64,000 bases of DNA from the NCBI RefSeq assembly GCF_910592395.1, contig NC_088312.1, forward strand, positions 22,515,292 through 22,579,291, in the 5' to 3' direction. This document shows positions 9,807-19,119 of the stretch, piece by piece. The first letter of the stretch is position 1. Each line of letters opens with the position of its first letter. Made by a program: the position numbers and the translations under genes. Below the pieces are notes generated by a model, which worked only from the letters and a program-made list of their open reading frames with translations, was not told the DNA's origin and made no database searches. Origin of the DNA: Lineus longissimus. Taxonomy: Eukaryota > Nemertea > Pilidiophora > Heteronemertea > Lineidae.

Positions 9807-10353
9807 AGATTATATCTGTTATAAAGATCTTCCGTGGTTGTTTTTAGTTTGTTTCCTTATTATCCCTATTCTGACTCTGGGATATGTGACCTGTCAAGCT
9901 ATGTCCAGAAATGACTCTGCTATGAAGTGTACCATGCCAGTCCTGTCCGAAAATCCCATTTCAAATTCTACATTACTTTATCAACAAAGCCATCCACTAG
10001 ATAGATAGGCCCCTCACTTCCTTATCACTAGGACTCTTTCTGGCTGACCTCCCAAGAAAAGTGTCCCATCAAAGTTTTGTCCTAAGGTGTGGGTTAGGAA
10101 TCGAGAACAATATCAGTAGACAGCTTGACTTCATTTTCCTTGTTTATTTCGTGCTGCACTTTCCAGTTGAAACTCGAGGAATTGCAGAGAGAGCATTTCG
10201 GTGCATGAATCATGGTGACGACAGGCTCTGCATGAATCGGCATTTATATTTTATCTGATACTTTCAATACCCTGGAGCAATCAAACGTCATAAAGCATGA
10301 GATTGTGACTATTGGCAACCACTGGTAACTTTTGGTCCTTGGTGTACTTTCAG
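9807..10353 (+). other. Intron before E7
   Basis: No coding content recognised; it ends in the acceptor ggtgtactttcag. Confidence 0.45.
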
Positions 10354-10689
10354 GGTCATCAGTCCCCGACCCAAGTTTCCAGCGCACCCCAGTCCGTTGG
10401 TCCGAGTAGTTCAATCGAAGTCTTCAAATGCACATATTGCCCGAAGAAGTTTCGATATTCAACGAGCCTGAAATCACATCTCGTTCGACACACGAATGAT
10501 GGGTATCGCTGCGAGCATTGTGGGAAGGGGTTCTATTTGAAAAAAGATCTTGAGCGGCACGTTTTGGTTCATACAGGAGAGCGGCCATTTTGTTGCAGCA
10601 TTTGTGGGAAACGTTACCAGAGGAACTTCCAGTTGAAGATGCATATGTATAGGGAGCATGTCATCGGAAACGCAGGCGGACATTGTTGA
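10354..10689 (+). CDS. Zinc-finger exon E7 (3 C2H2 fingers, partial gene)
   Basis: The acceptor ggtgtactttcag ends at 10353. The frame opens at GGT and yields 111 residues: a 25-residue Ser/Pro/Gln arm, then CTYC (Cys26), CEHC and CSIC. Linkers are HTNDGYRC and TGERPF. Contacts are Y-T-S-S, L-K-D-R and R-F-Q-M; finger 1 contacts are identical to those of E4. The stop is TGA. Confidence 0.87.
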   Translation, partial: GHQSPTQVSSAPQSVGPSSSIEVFKCTYCPKKFRYSTSLKSHLVRHTNDGYRCEHCGKGFYLKKDLERHVLVHTGERPFCCSICGKRYQRNFQLKMHMYREHVIGNAGGHC

Positions 10690-11531
10690 TCAAATCGGGC
10701 ATGAAAATACTTTAATGTCAATATGAACTTAGAGTAACCAACCCATGAATGACTACTTGATGGCCTGAGGTTTGAAGTGAGAGAGAATCGCAAAAAACCT
10801 TTCATTTCCCAGGAAATATGTTTTGAAATGTGCATTTGTGTTTAACATATCTTTGTCTACCAATTGCCTATCTTTGTTTGACCATTGCACATTGCACTCA
10901 ATATGGAATGCTGTGCAGACGTCTGCCATAATGGCGGCCATTTTGCCAATACACTTTACTTCATGAATCCTCCAACCCATTATTGAGACACAACCCATGG
11001 CGCCCACCAACGTTCTTCAATGAATACACAATAAGCTTGTAGAAGCTATGAGCCAGAGCTCACTGCTTGTATGAATACATAATGGTGTCAGATCAATCCC
11101 AATACCAGACATCGCCATGGCAACCATAATGGTAATACCAGACAGCCATGCATTTGGTATAGGGGCTGCTATTTGGAGATAAGAGCTCTTGTTAGTGTTG
11201 GCACTGACATGTACACAAGGTATACATGTCTCAGACGGATACCGCTGATGGAATTACTTGGCGAAATTATTAACCCTCTTTAACCAAAACAGAATTTAAA
11301 ATATGAAACCATCATTTTCTCATATAAGTGGGCAAGTCTAAAAAAGATTTTTCCAGCATTCATTGACTATTTAAACAAGCTTTATGATGATCAGTAGTGG
11401 CATTCAAACTAATTGATGCTATTTTATTATGGCTATTGTGAATACCGGCTATTGTGACTACGAGGTCATGTATAAATCTCACATATTTCTTATTGTTTAC
11501 ATGTCCCCCTCACATGGGCCTTTTGATTATA

Positions 11532-11537
11532 AATAAA
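11532..11537 (+). terminator. Possible poly(A) signal for E7
   Basis: AATAAA 843 bases after the E7 stop. A closer canonical signal was not seen. Confidence 0.4.
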
Positions 11538-11740
11538 TATTTTGGTCCTGTGCTCTAAATGTGAAAAAATTAGTGTGTGGGTATGTTTATTACAGTGACA
11601 CCTGGTGTTTTTAGGCAAAGCTACTCATGCTGAAGAAAGATTTAACTTTGCCGTTTAAAATGGAAAGAGGTTTAAAGGGAGGTTCCACTGTGTATGGCCC
11701 ATCTTTGCCAAAGATGATTCCAGGTGACTGTTTCTAACAG

Positions 11741-11850
11741 AATGTGGTGGTGTAGTGGTATGAATGCCAGACTCCTAAACCAAGGGGTTGTGGGTTCGAA
11801 GCCCTTTCTAGGCACTTTGTTCTTTCCATTGGAGTTTGAGTGAGCGTCAG
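11741..11850 (+). repeat. tRNA-derived SINE-like element
   Basis: An A-box-like GTGGTGTAGTGGTATGAATG is followed 30 bases on by GGGTTCGAAG, a near-perfect Pol III B box (11792-11801). The intervening arm resembles a tRNA anticodon stem. The 3' acceptor stem does not pair well, so it is read as a retroposon head and not a tRNA gene. Confidence 0.55.
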
Positions 11851-12070
11851 AAGCTGATCTGGAAGATTCTGAGATGAACATTTTTTCGCAACAGTATCGG
11901 GTACAAACTAAGCTTTCTTTAGCTGAGTGCAAGATTTGTGCATGCATTCTAATTTCACTATTTTCAGGTTGAGGATTTAGGCTTGAGGCGCACAAGCATT
12001 AGAGTCATTTTTTCTGCCCCTTTTACGGTCGCTGAATACTTGTACTACAGAGCTGCTCTGTATTTTTCAG

Positions 12071-12400
12071 TGTCAACCCCTCAATCTGTCAGCACACGTG
12101 CGACCCACAGCCAGACCAGGAGTTGCCAGGCCTGGACTATATACCTACCCCATGAATCGCTGCACATTCTGTTTTAAGGCGTTCGGCACGACGTCTAGTT
12201 TAAAAGTCCATCTCGTGACGCATACGAATGAGGGATTTAAATGCAACCTGTGCGGGAAAGCTTTCTACATGCGGACGCACCTTGACCGCCATCTTTTAAT
12301 GCATACGGGCGAGCGGCCATTTGCTTGTGCCGTTTGTGGGAAGAAGTACCGCCATAAACACGATCTCAAAAAGCATAAAGAATTGGAGCATGAGCGATAG
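12071..12400 (+). CDS. Zinc-finger exon E8 (3 C2H2 fingers, partial gene)
   Basis: The acceptor is ctgtatttttcag, ending at 12070; 109 residues follow, with a 30-residue Pro/Arg/Ala arm. Fingers start at Cys31 (CTFC), CNLC and CAVC. Linker 1-2 is HTNEGFKC, the one-residue-short type; linker 2-3 is TGERPF. Contacts are T-S-S-V, M-T-H-R and H-H-D-K. The third finger shares the KHDLKKH helix with E9 and E10, so these three form a subgroup. Confidence 0.87.
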   Translation, partial: CQPLNLSAHVRPTARPGVARPGLYTYPMNRCTFCFKAFGTTSSLKVHLVTHTNEGFKCNLCGKAFYMRTHLDRHLLMHTGERPFACAVCGKKYRHKHDLKKHKELEHER

Positions 12401-12693
12401 TATTCAGAGTTGGGGAGGGATGCCTTGATTTCATTGGAAGTTTAAGGATAAACATGATCTAAAACAAGCATAAAAATGGATGTATGACTGATTGATTTGA
12501 GATCTTTGGACCAAGGTGTGGCCTATTTCACTGTTTGTGTGGAACCTCATGATTATAGGCAGGGCGATTTGATTGGCGATAGACACTGTTTTCATTGTCT
12601 GTGTTTCCTAGTTAGTAGTGCAGTTCCAAGCTAGACACTATACACGCTTGGTGTCTCATGTTGTATAGAGTAGAAAGACTCCAAAACATAGTA

Positions 12694-12871
12694 CAGTAGA
12701 ACCTCTGTATTGAGGACACCCTGGGGACTGACCAGTGCTGTCCTTAATGGAGAGGTGTCCTGATTAAGGAGGTCAAACTGAATGGAAACAACCAATTTGG
12801 GACCAAAAGTAGTGACCGTAATAGAGAGGTTGTCCTTAATAGAGAGGTGTCCGCTAAGGGAGGTTCCACTG
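12694..12871. mobile_element. 178-bp MITE (copy 1), TA-flanked
   Basis: Starts CAGTAGAACCTC and ends GAGGTTCCACTG, imperfect terminal inverted repeats, with a TA on each side. That layout fits the Tc1/mariner superfamily, including pogo-like MITEs. Copy 2 at 17031-17208 has exactly the same length. Confidence 0.85.
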
Positions 12872-12917
12872 TACTCTTGTTGACACTCTGCCTCTCTTTT
12901 CGAACAGCATCTTTGAA

Positions 12918-12923
12918 AATAAA
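12918..12923 (+). terminator. Possible poly(A) signal for E8
   Basis: AATAAA just downstream of MITE copy 1, 517 bases past the E8 stop. A second AATAAA is at 13059. Confidence 0.45.
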
Positions 12924-13058
12924 GAAGCGTGAAGCGTCTCCTGGTGGTGTCTGAAGGAATTTGAAAATAGTCGATTCTCCTTTGTGCCAGGTAGCAAAAT
13001 TCAGTAAAGTCAAAAAGCATATAAGTCGTTTATACAGTTCTGTAGGATGTGTACCATG

Positions 13059-13064
13059 AATAAA
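13059..13064 (+). terminator. Alternative poly(A) signal for E8
   Basis: AATAAA in ATGAATAAAACAATC, 659 bases after the E8 stop and 520 bases before E9. Confidence 0.45.
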
Positions 13065-13578
13065 ACAATCACTTAACCATACTCAAGGCGTTCCATGAAT
13101 TTATTTTCCAGTCACGCTCGTATCCTTACAAGCCAAGGGCATCCTATTCGACTGAATTTAAGCTCCAGGTGGTCAGATTTGTGGAGGGAAATGGTGGAAC
13201 TTATGCAGCTGCTGGTCGGCACTTTCGTATCAATGAAAAGTTGGTGCGATACTGGCGAAAGGGAAAAGCTAAACTTGTGGACAAGCATCGTGAAAGTGTG
13301 AAAACTAGGGAGCACCATTGAAGTATTTGGACGTTACTTCGGAGAAGACTTATATTCAGACTTGTTTGAACGTCGGTTTAGTCCGCTATTGTCTCACTTC
13401 TTCAGCTTTCTCTCTGCCCTTTGAGGAGTGCTAAAATAGGTGTCATTTGAGTTCAATGTCCAGGTTCAAAATCCCTTTCACACTTGCAATAGAATTGTCC
13501 AGATTACCAAATCAACGGGCAATTTTTATAAAGTGCTTAAAACATTGTTTTCATCTCCAGCTATTCTGTATTTTTCAG

Positions 13579-13893
13579 ACTACGTCCACAGCAAATGAAT
13601 ATATTGGTTCGTCAGTCTTAATCCCCAGACAACCATATCGGTGCCAGCTTTGCCGCAAATCGTTCTCGTCTGTCCACAGTCTGAGGGCGCACACGGTGAC
13701 CCATACGAATGAAAGTGGCTTTAAATGTGCAGAATGTGGAAAGGCTTTCTATGTGAAGAAGAAGCTAGAGCGTCACCTATTGATCCATACGGGAGAGCAA
13801 CCGTTCGCTTGTGAAAAGTGCGGAAAGCCTTTCCGATATAAACATGATTTGAAGAAGCATGTGTTTATGAAACATTACCAATACCAGGCTTGA
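13579..13893 (+). CDS. Zinc-finger exon E9 (3 C2H2 fingers, partial gene)
   Basis: The acceptor is ctgtatttttcag, ending at 13578; the frame opens at ACT and gives 104 residues. Fingers start at Cys22 (CQLC), CAEC and CEKC. Linker 1-2 is HTNESGFKC, one residue longer than in its relatives and so of canonical length; linker 2-3 is TGEQPF. Contacts are S-H-S-A, V-K-K-R and Y-H-D-K. The stop is TGA; AATAAA follows at 14296. Confidence 0.87.
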   Translation, partial: TTSTANEYIGSSVLIPRQPYRCQLCRKSFSSVHSLRAHTVTHTNESGFKCAECGKAFYVKKKLERHLLIHTGEQPFACEKCGKPFRYKHDLKKHVFMKHYQYQA

Positions 13894-13917
13894 TAACGTT
13901 GGAACACCATTGAGAGA

Positions 13918-14110
13918 CATTTGTCAAGAGTTGTGCGTCTTCAATCGACCTGAACTTACACGAGCAGTTGCACATAAAAGGCCATAGATGTCGCCACTGT
14001 AGGGAACTCTTTGCCATGAAATGATACACACGGGCCAATGACCGTTCAAATGCAAAGTCTGTGGGAAAATGTCCCGTTATAAAGAGGATTTAAGAGGCAC
14101 ATTGCATCGG
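13918..14110 (+). pseudogene. Decayed copy of the E10 exon
   Basis: Closely parallels E10: TTACACGAGCAGTTGCAC against TTACACCAGCAGTTGCAC, then GGCCATAGATGTCGCCACTG in both, then TGCAAAGTCTGTGGGAAAATG against TGCAAAGTTTGTGGGAAAATG. The stretch that encodes the helix of finger 2 in E10 is deleted, and in-frame stops and frame changes are present. No acceptor precedes it. It lies in the E9 3' UTR and is best read as a failed tandem duplicate. Confidence 0.85.
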
Positions 14111-14295
14111 AGCACTTTTCTTTTAGCAATGAAAGTCGTGAATGAAGGCTGGCCATGGCACGAAAACAAAACGCAAAGGAATTTGGCTGAATTTGTCTGA
14201 TTGTATATATTTTTTTTGTTGGTTTTTCTTGCAGCCCATTTCAAGTTTTATCGTTGACTTAGAACCAGTACTTACACTGTTACAAGCATGGTAAC

Positions 14296-14301
14296 AATAA
14301 A
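14296..14301 (+). terminator. Poly(A) signal for E9
   Basis: AATAAA in TAACAATAAAACCTT, 403 bases after the E9 stop and only 45 bases before the E10 exon. Confidence 0.5.
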
Positions 14302-14345
14302 ACCTTCGATTCACGTAGTGATATGAGGTCCTCTGTATTTTTCAG

Positions 14346-14630
14346 TTTCATCCGTCACCACGAATTGCCTTGGCGTATCCGTGCAGATTCTGTCAAAAGA
14401 TCTGTACCTCTTTGACCGACCGAAACTTACACCAGCAGTTGCACTTCAACGATGGCCATAGATGTCGCCACTGTGGGAAACTCTTCCCTGGAAAATGGGG
14501 TCTGGAGCGCCATGAAATGATACATACAGACAAACGACCGTTCACATGCAAAGTTTGTGGGAAAATGTATCGATATAAACATGATTTGAAAAGGCATATA
14601 GGGAATGAGCACTATTCTCAGGGCAGTTGA
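14346..14630 (+). CDS. Zinc-finger exon E10 (3 fingers, first degenerate; partial gene)
   Basis: The acceptor is ctgtatttttcag, ending at 14345; 94 residues follow, with only a 12-residue arm. Finger 1 (Cys13, CRFC) keeps its four ligands but has Cys and Arg at the two hydrophobic core positions (Phe and Leu normally), so it may fold poorly. Linker 1-2 is HFNDGHRC. Fingers 2 (CRHC) and 3 (CKVC) are sound, joined by TDKRPF; contacts are G-W-G-R and Y-H-D-R. The last codons are part of a 32-bp tandem repeat that runs on into the 3' UTR. Confidence 0.85.
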   Translation, partial: FHPSPRIALAYPCRFCQKICTSLTDRNLHQQLHFNDGHRCRHCGKLFPGKWGLERHEMIHTDKRPFTCKVCGKMYRYKHDLKRHIGNEHYSQGS

Positions 14631-14784
14631 GGTAGACTAAGCACTATTCTTAGGGCAGTTGAGGTAGACTGAGCACTGCTCTCAGGGCAGTTGAGGTAGA
14701 CTGAGCACTATTCTTAGGACAGTTGAGGTGGACTGAGCACTGCTCTCAGGGCAGTTGAGGTAGACTGAGCACTATTCTCGGGGC
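14607..14784 (+). repeat. 32-bp minisatellite starting inside the E10 coding end
   Basis: Five exact-length 32-bp units plus an 18-base partial unit, each opening GAGCACTATTCTCAGGGCAG or a close variant. The first unit encodes the final residues and stop codon of E10, so the array grew by duplication of the coding end. Confidence 0.9.
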
Positions 14785-14963
14785 TTTTGTGACACGTTCT
14801 TACTTTTTATGGGATTTGCTGCTGTGAACATGTACAGTTGTAGAGGATAACATAAATGTAAATATGCAAAGTATATTGACAGTGTCATTTCAAATTGTAT
14901 ATTGTTTTGTTAGTTCCTTGTGAACGATGGACATTTTGATTCTGACTGTAGAAATAACATAGA

Positions 14964-14969
14964 AATAAA
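14964..14969 (+). terminator. Poly(A) signal for E10
   Basis: AATAAA in AGAAATAAATAGAC, 334 bases past the E10 stop, followed by a GT/T-rich stretch. Confidence 0.6.
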
Positions 14970-15604
14970 TAGACTTTGTGTTGATTTGTCTTCTTTTATG
15001 TCTATTTTATTCAAAAGTGTTGCTTAATCTAAGAGTTTTCAAGGAAAGATTCTCTTGTTGACTCTGTGTTGGATGATGATCACGGACACCTATCCGTCTC
15101 CTCCCATGACAACGCTTAAATGCGCTCAATTCACCATGGTGTAAGGCCATTTTTCAGCCTGGACCGCCTGGAAATCACACGCTGGCGTCCATCATGTCCA
15201 TGGCATCAGTAACGGCTCTCCAACCAATGGTCCTGACGCCGTTCATAAAACTAGAGAGCGGAGCATATTCATGCAGTCCTCTCACTACCGGTACCCCTAG
15301 ACCAGGCTTAAGTTGGTTTACCTTCAACACTATAGCAACAAGGCCCTCCCATCATGGTGTTGGAGGGGTACTATCGGATAAAAACAATAAATACGGGCCT
15401 AAACGCCCCTCAAAATGAACTAATCATTTGTCGGTTTCTTTTGTGTCGTCATTTCTCTTCCCGGTAAGCACATATTTTTCTTTGGCAAACCGATATCTTT
15501 ACCCACTGTGGTTTTACAGATAATCAAGAAATACAGATATTTCATGACATATTCTCAAGTTCTATCATTGGTGACTAATTCTGGGCCCTCACTTGTTCTT
15601 GCAG
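14970..15604 (+). other. Intron before E11
   Basis: No coding content recognised. AATAAA at 15386 is too far from E10 to be assigned. It ends in the acceptor cacttgttcttgcag. Confidence 0.45.
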
Positions 15605-15922
15605 TCTTCGGCGAGCCAGGACACTTTGAGGAGTTCAGCCCACGGACCGGGCTTAGCGTGCCCAGTATGCAAGCGGAACTTCTTCTATAAACACTCCTTA
15701 TCAGAGCATATGAGGTGCCACACTGGCGAAAAACCATTCAGTTGCAGAATTTGCGATATGAGGTTCTCGCACGCGAGTTCACTCAAGCGACATGTTCGAG
15801 TCCATACGGGAGAACGTCCTTATGTCTGTGAATTCTGCCAGAAAGGATTTATCCAGTCGAGTGATTTGAAAACTCATATATTCTCGCGCCACAAGAAACC
15901 TATAGTTGGAAAATATACGTAG
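15605..15922 (+). CDS. Zinc-finger exon E11 (3 C2H2 fingers, partial gene)
   Basis: The acceptor is ttgttcttgcag, ending at 15604; 105 residues. After an 18-residue Ser-rich arm come CPVC (Cys19), CRIC and CEFC with canonical linkers TGEKPF and TGERPY. Contacts are Y-H-S-E, H-S-S-R and Q-S-D-T. This is the first member of the second family (E11-E21), which uses classical linkers and does not share the CTGTATTTTTCAG acceptor. The stop is TAG. Confidence 0.87.
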   Translation, partial: SSASQDTLRSSAHGPGLACPVCKRNFFYKHSLSEHMRCHTGEKPFSCRICDMRFSHASSLKRHVRVHTGERPYVCEFCQKGFIQSSDLKTHIFSRHKKPIVGKYT

Positions 15923-16383
15923 TTAGTGAAATGGAATCTAGAGGGTGCTTCTCAAAGAAAACTGAGTTTTGAGGGAGTGTGTGGGTAGTGGTTAGAGAGC
16001 TGAACTCGTGACCTGGAAGATGTGGGTGTGAATCCCTTCTGAGGCTCTTGATTCATTCATTTAGAGTTGGGAGGATGAGTTGGCGCTCAGTAGCCTCGCT
16101 TTAGTTTCCGCGGGAGACTCCAGGATGATGCAGCACTTTGAGCAAGGATATTACAAGGAAAAGGGCTTATGAAGTTCAACATAACTTTTCTTGCCTTGTG
16201 CAGGTATGTCTCTGAACAATTCCATCTGTGTTTTGTAGATATGACATGACTTACTACACTTCTGATTTTGGTGTTGTGTAGGACAGAATGAACATGCTCT
16301 AGTATGTTGTATTTTGATCCAAAAGTAAGACAAATCAACATGAGGTAACTTGACTTAAATTTCGTGACTTTCTTATTTTGCAG
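15923..16383 (+). other. E11 3' UTR and intron with SINE
   Basis: Holds the tRNA-like element at 15975-16085. No AATAAA recognised. Confidence 0.45.
15975..16085 (+). repeat. tRNA-derived SINE-like element
   Basis: GTGGGTAGTGGTTAGAGAGC resembles a Pol III A box and GGGTGTGAATCCC a degenerate B box, about 43 bases apart. A conserved-looking tail with GTTGGGAGGATGAGTTGGCG follows. Confidence 0.5.
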
Positions 16384-16713
16384 TTTGTAACTGGCTGTAA
16401 GGAGGATAACTTGCAAGGAAATCTTACAACCCAAACTCAGGAAATCATTCCATTTAAATTTCACAAGTGTCGCGTGTGCAATTATGTTGGGAAGCGTGAG
16501 GCGCTGGTCAAGCACATGCGCCGACATACGGGAGAGAGACCATATGCGTGTAAAGTCTGCGGGAGAGCCTTCACCCTTTCCAATACTCTTCGGGATCATA
16601 TGTATATTCATACAGGAGAAAAACCATTTTCTTGTTCGAAATGTGATTGGAAATTCACCCAGAAAAGTAATCTGCGACGACACATGTGTTTAATCCATAA
16701 AGGACCATTATAG
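16384..16713 (+). CDS. Zinc-finger exon E12 (3 C2H2 fingers, partial gene)
   Basis: The acceptor is tttcttattttgcag, ending at 16383; 109 residues with a 28-residue arm. Finger 1 (Cys29, CRVC) has the compact form CNYVGKREALVKH, without the usual aromatic core residue. Finger 2 is CKVC and finger 3 CSKC; linkers are TGERPY and TGEKPF. Contacts of fingers 2 and 3 are L-N-T-D and Q-S-N-R. The stop is TAG. Confidence 0.87.
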   Translation, partial: FVTGCKEDNLQGNLTTQTQEIIPFKFHKCRVCNYVGKREALVKHMRRHTGERPYACKVCGRAFTLSNTLRDHMYIHTGEKPFSCSKCDWKFTQKSNLRRHMCLIHKGPL

Positions 16714-17250
16714 GGCATACAGTCTACTGAGTTTTACACCAACTGCTACAAGAGCCTGGTGAGACCTTAGCGCTGTCAAAGCCTTGGGTTTACAATGATG
16801 TTTGGCTAGGGTAGTTGTGTTGTCTGAAAACCATGGTTTTCAAATGTTGCAGCATTATCTAAACACATGCTTGTGACCTTTGACTATTCACTGCACTCTT
16901 AAAATGAGAAGATGATGGGCTCCTCTCTGATGAAACCAGGAAGTCATTAGACCATAATCCCAACAGAGTGTTTTGTGGTTCCCAATTGTTGCCGATACAG
17001 TGAGTTCAGAAGCCCACCTCTCGAAATATACAGTAGAACCTCTCTATTAAGGACACCCTCTGGACTTAAAAGTGCTGTCCCTAATAAAGAGGTGTCCTGA
17101 TTAGAGAGGTGAAATTGAATGGAAATAATCAATTTGGGACCAAAACAAGTGTCCTTAATAGAGAGGTTGTCCTTATTAGAGAGGTGTCCGCTAAGGGAGG
17201 TTCCACTGTACAATCAAATCTTACATCTGTTCCTTCTCTTGTCTTTGCAG
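16714..17250 (+). other. E12 3' UTR and intron with MITE
   Basis: MITE copy 2 (17031-17208) ends 42 bases before the E13 coding start. AATAAA at about 17084 lies inside the MITE. Nothing else recognised. Confidence 0.45.
17031..17208. mobile_element. 178-bp MITE (copy 2), TA-flanked
   Basis: Same ends and length as the element at 12694-12871: CAGTAGAACCTC at the left and GAGGTTCCACTG at the right, with TA on both sides. Its insertion places a hairpin-capable sequence directly before the E13 branch-point region. Confidence 0.85.
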
Positions 17251-17625
17251 TTGGGTCAAGCCTTCGGGCCACCACCCTTCTGCCGAACGGCACACAATGT
17301 CGCTGCCAAGTTTGCTTGTGACGTCTGTGGGTTCATGACATCTAAGCCCGATGAATTTAAAACACACATGAATTCTCACCTGGACCTTTTTCCATATCAG
17401 TGCACGTTATGTAGGCGACATTCGCCAAGGGTTTAGAGCTCAATGCTCATCGGCGTAGCCAAACCTCTGAAATGTCTCATATGTGGTCGCACCTTTGCTA
17501 GGAAGGACACTCTTGAAGTTCACATGAACATCCACTCGTCGACATACAAGTGTCAAGTTTGTGGCCACTGCAGCTCTGCAAAGTTCAACTTGAAGATCCA
17601 CATGAAAAAGCATGAAAAGAAGTAG
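17251..17625 (+). pseudogene. Zinc-finger exon E13, frame-broken (4 fingers)
   Basis: The acceptor is cttgtctttgcag, ending at 17250, and the frame opens at TTG in phase 0. Finger 1 (CDVC) is intact. Within finger 2 (CTLC) the frame meets TAG at 17434-17436. Between 17418 and about 17456 another frame gives TFAKGLELNAH, the expected finger core and helix, after which the original frame resumes with fingers 3 (CLIC) and 4 (CQVC). Two compensating indels therefore explain the break. Either the exon is decaying or the assembly carries two base errors. As written, the product would end after one finger and a stub. It is the only exon with four fingers. Confidence 0.75.
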
Positions 17626-17941
17626 TTAGCATCGACCTTCACATATTTGCTGTACAATGTATTTCGGAATTATCTTTTGCGATTTGTCGCAGAGACTTAG
17701 TTTAAAACCCTTAACGGACACAATCAGGATGGCATAGACAGTGTAGTGCATAACGACTGTACATATCTATACTTGTATCAGCAGTAATTGTGCATAGGGG
17801 GCGGCATTGAATGTGACGTCGTGCTCGGTCGCTGGTGATGGGTGTGTGTTGGAGTATGAATTCTGCTTCATGCTATGAGTTTGAGCCTACTAGGTACAGC
17901 TTGTGATATTGAGTAGTCTTCCATGTGTATAGTATCATGAT

Positions 17942-18321
17942 AATGAGGAACCGGCGCGATTTATCCGCCGCGTGGCGCTGCAATCGATCATACCGAAACT
18001 CTACATTTCCAATGCATTATCATGTTATTTCTGAGCCCGAAAACGATCGCTTATTTTCGACCGATTTCGGCGACGTTTGCATCTTCCTGTTTCAAATCTA
18101 TTGAGTTATCAGTTTCTTAAGATAATTTTGCGGAAAATATGTGCGATGCCAGTTATTGGGCACGTTTTCTGTTGTTGAAATCCTGTGCAAAAATGTACCA
18201 ATGGTTTCCCGTGATTGACCTCGTGCGACGTCAACAGACCAGAAAATGACGTCATGGCGTCAGAAGGTACGATCGATTGTGGCGCCGCCACTGGCATTTA
18301 TCTTAACGCCGGTTCCTCATT
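17942..18321. mobile_element. Foldback/MITE, 380 bp
   Basis: Ends AATGAGGAACCGGCG and CGCCGGTTCCTCATT are perfect complements, and the arms continue with gaps to CAATCGATC / GATCGATTG. No ORF. Target duplication not clear. Confidence 0.75.
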
Positions 18322-18339
18322 GTTCATTCATTACGTGTT

Positions 18340-18345
18340 AATAAA
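18340..18345 (+). terminator. Possible poly(A) signal for E13
   Basis: AATAAA just beyond the foldback element, 715 bases past the E13 end. Confidence 0.35.
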
Positions 18346-18707
18346 GGTGTTATATCTTGAGGAATTCAAGTTGTACGCTTTGTTGTTCAAGTTTTATCTG
18401 GAGATGTGTTGAATTAACCAGTACCGGTACTGTAAAATCAGCCAGGAGTAGTCCCAACTTTTATGATTCCAGGATGTGCTTTATACCGACATATATCATT
18501 GCAGAAGTGGTATGGCTTAGAAATTTGGATCTGTCCAAGATGGTGTGTCGATGTGTTTAAGCCATATGAGGGGCACCTGTGTGAAAGGTCTAATTTACCT
18601 GTAAAATGCCTAGATGTGCTTCAACAAGCTTAAACACGTAACACAGTATACATGCTAAAAGCTTCGGTATAACTCCCCCTCTGAACGTCTCCTTTCTTAT
18701 TTTGCAG

Positions 18708-19007
18708 TACGGGACACCGCCAGCATTTGTGCCACAACCACACTTCGTGTGCAAAATCTGTGGCTTTTTCTCTGTGACCAGAGACAATCTCGATGCCCAT
18801 GTTGCAAGGACTCATGGAGACCGGCGTTTTCTATGTCATGTCTGCGACAAGTCGTTCACGCGGAAATTCTCGCTGCGTGAGCATATGAGGATTCACACTG
18901 GAGAAAAACCATTTGAATGTCGTATCTGTGGAAAGTGTTTCACTCAAAAGAGCACTCTTCAAGGACACCAGTTGGTCCATCAGGCCAACAAGTATGGGCT
19001 AACATAA
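18708..19007 (+). CDS. Zinc-finger exon E14 (3 C2H2 fingers, partial gene)
   Basis: The acceptor is ctcctttcttattttgcag, ending at 18707; 99 residues with a short Pro/Phe arm. Finger 1 (Cys15, CKIC) has a four-residue His spacing (HVARTH) and is joined by GDRRFLC; fingers 2 (CHVC) and 3 (CRIC) are linked by TGEKPF. Contacts of fingers 2 and 3 are R-F-S-E and Q-S-T-G. The stop is TAA and AATAAA follows at 19120, the shortest 3' UTR of the array. Confidence 0.87.
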   Translation, partial: YGTPPAFVPQPHFVCKICGFFSVTRDNLDAHVARTHGDRRFLCHVCDKSFTRKFSLREHMRIHTGEKPFECRICGKCFTQKSTLQGHQLVHQANKYGLT

Positions 19008-19119
19008 CAATTGCATGACAACTCTTAAAGGAATTTCTCTATATGCACATGCGGCCTCCTGGCATTGGACCGGAAATCTATATATGATGACATGTTTTAC
19101 CGACTCCGGAAGAGCTAGA

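Larger units (their letters stand above)
10690..12070 (+). other. E7 3' UTR and intron
   Basis: AATAAA at 11532; a fragment of the 178-bp MITE right end near 11675-11693; a tRNA-like SINE at 11741-11850. Otherwise nothing recognised. Confidence 0.45.
12401..13578 (+). other. E8 3' UTR and intron
   Basis: Contains the 178-bp MITE at 12694-12871 and two AATAAA signals (12918, 13059). No other coding or structural signal recognised. Confidence 0.5.
17626..18707 (+). other. E13 3' UTR and intron with foldback element
   Basis: Contains the inverted-repeat element at 17942-18321 and AATAAA at 18340. No other feature recognised. Confidence 0.45.

Noticed and set aside
11741-11815. Functional tRNA gene
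   Set aside because: A and B boxes are present, but the acceptor stem does not pair and a SINE-like body follows.
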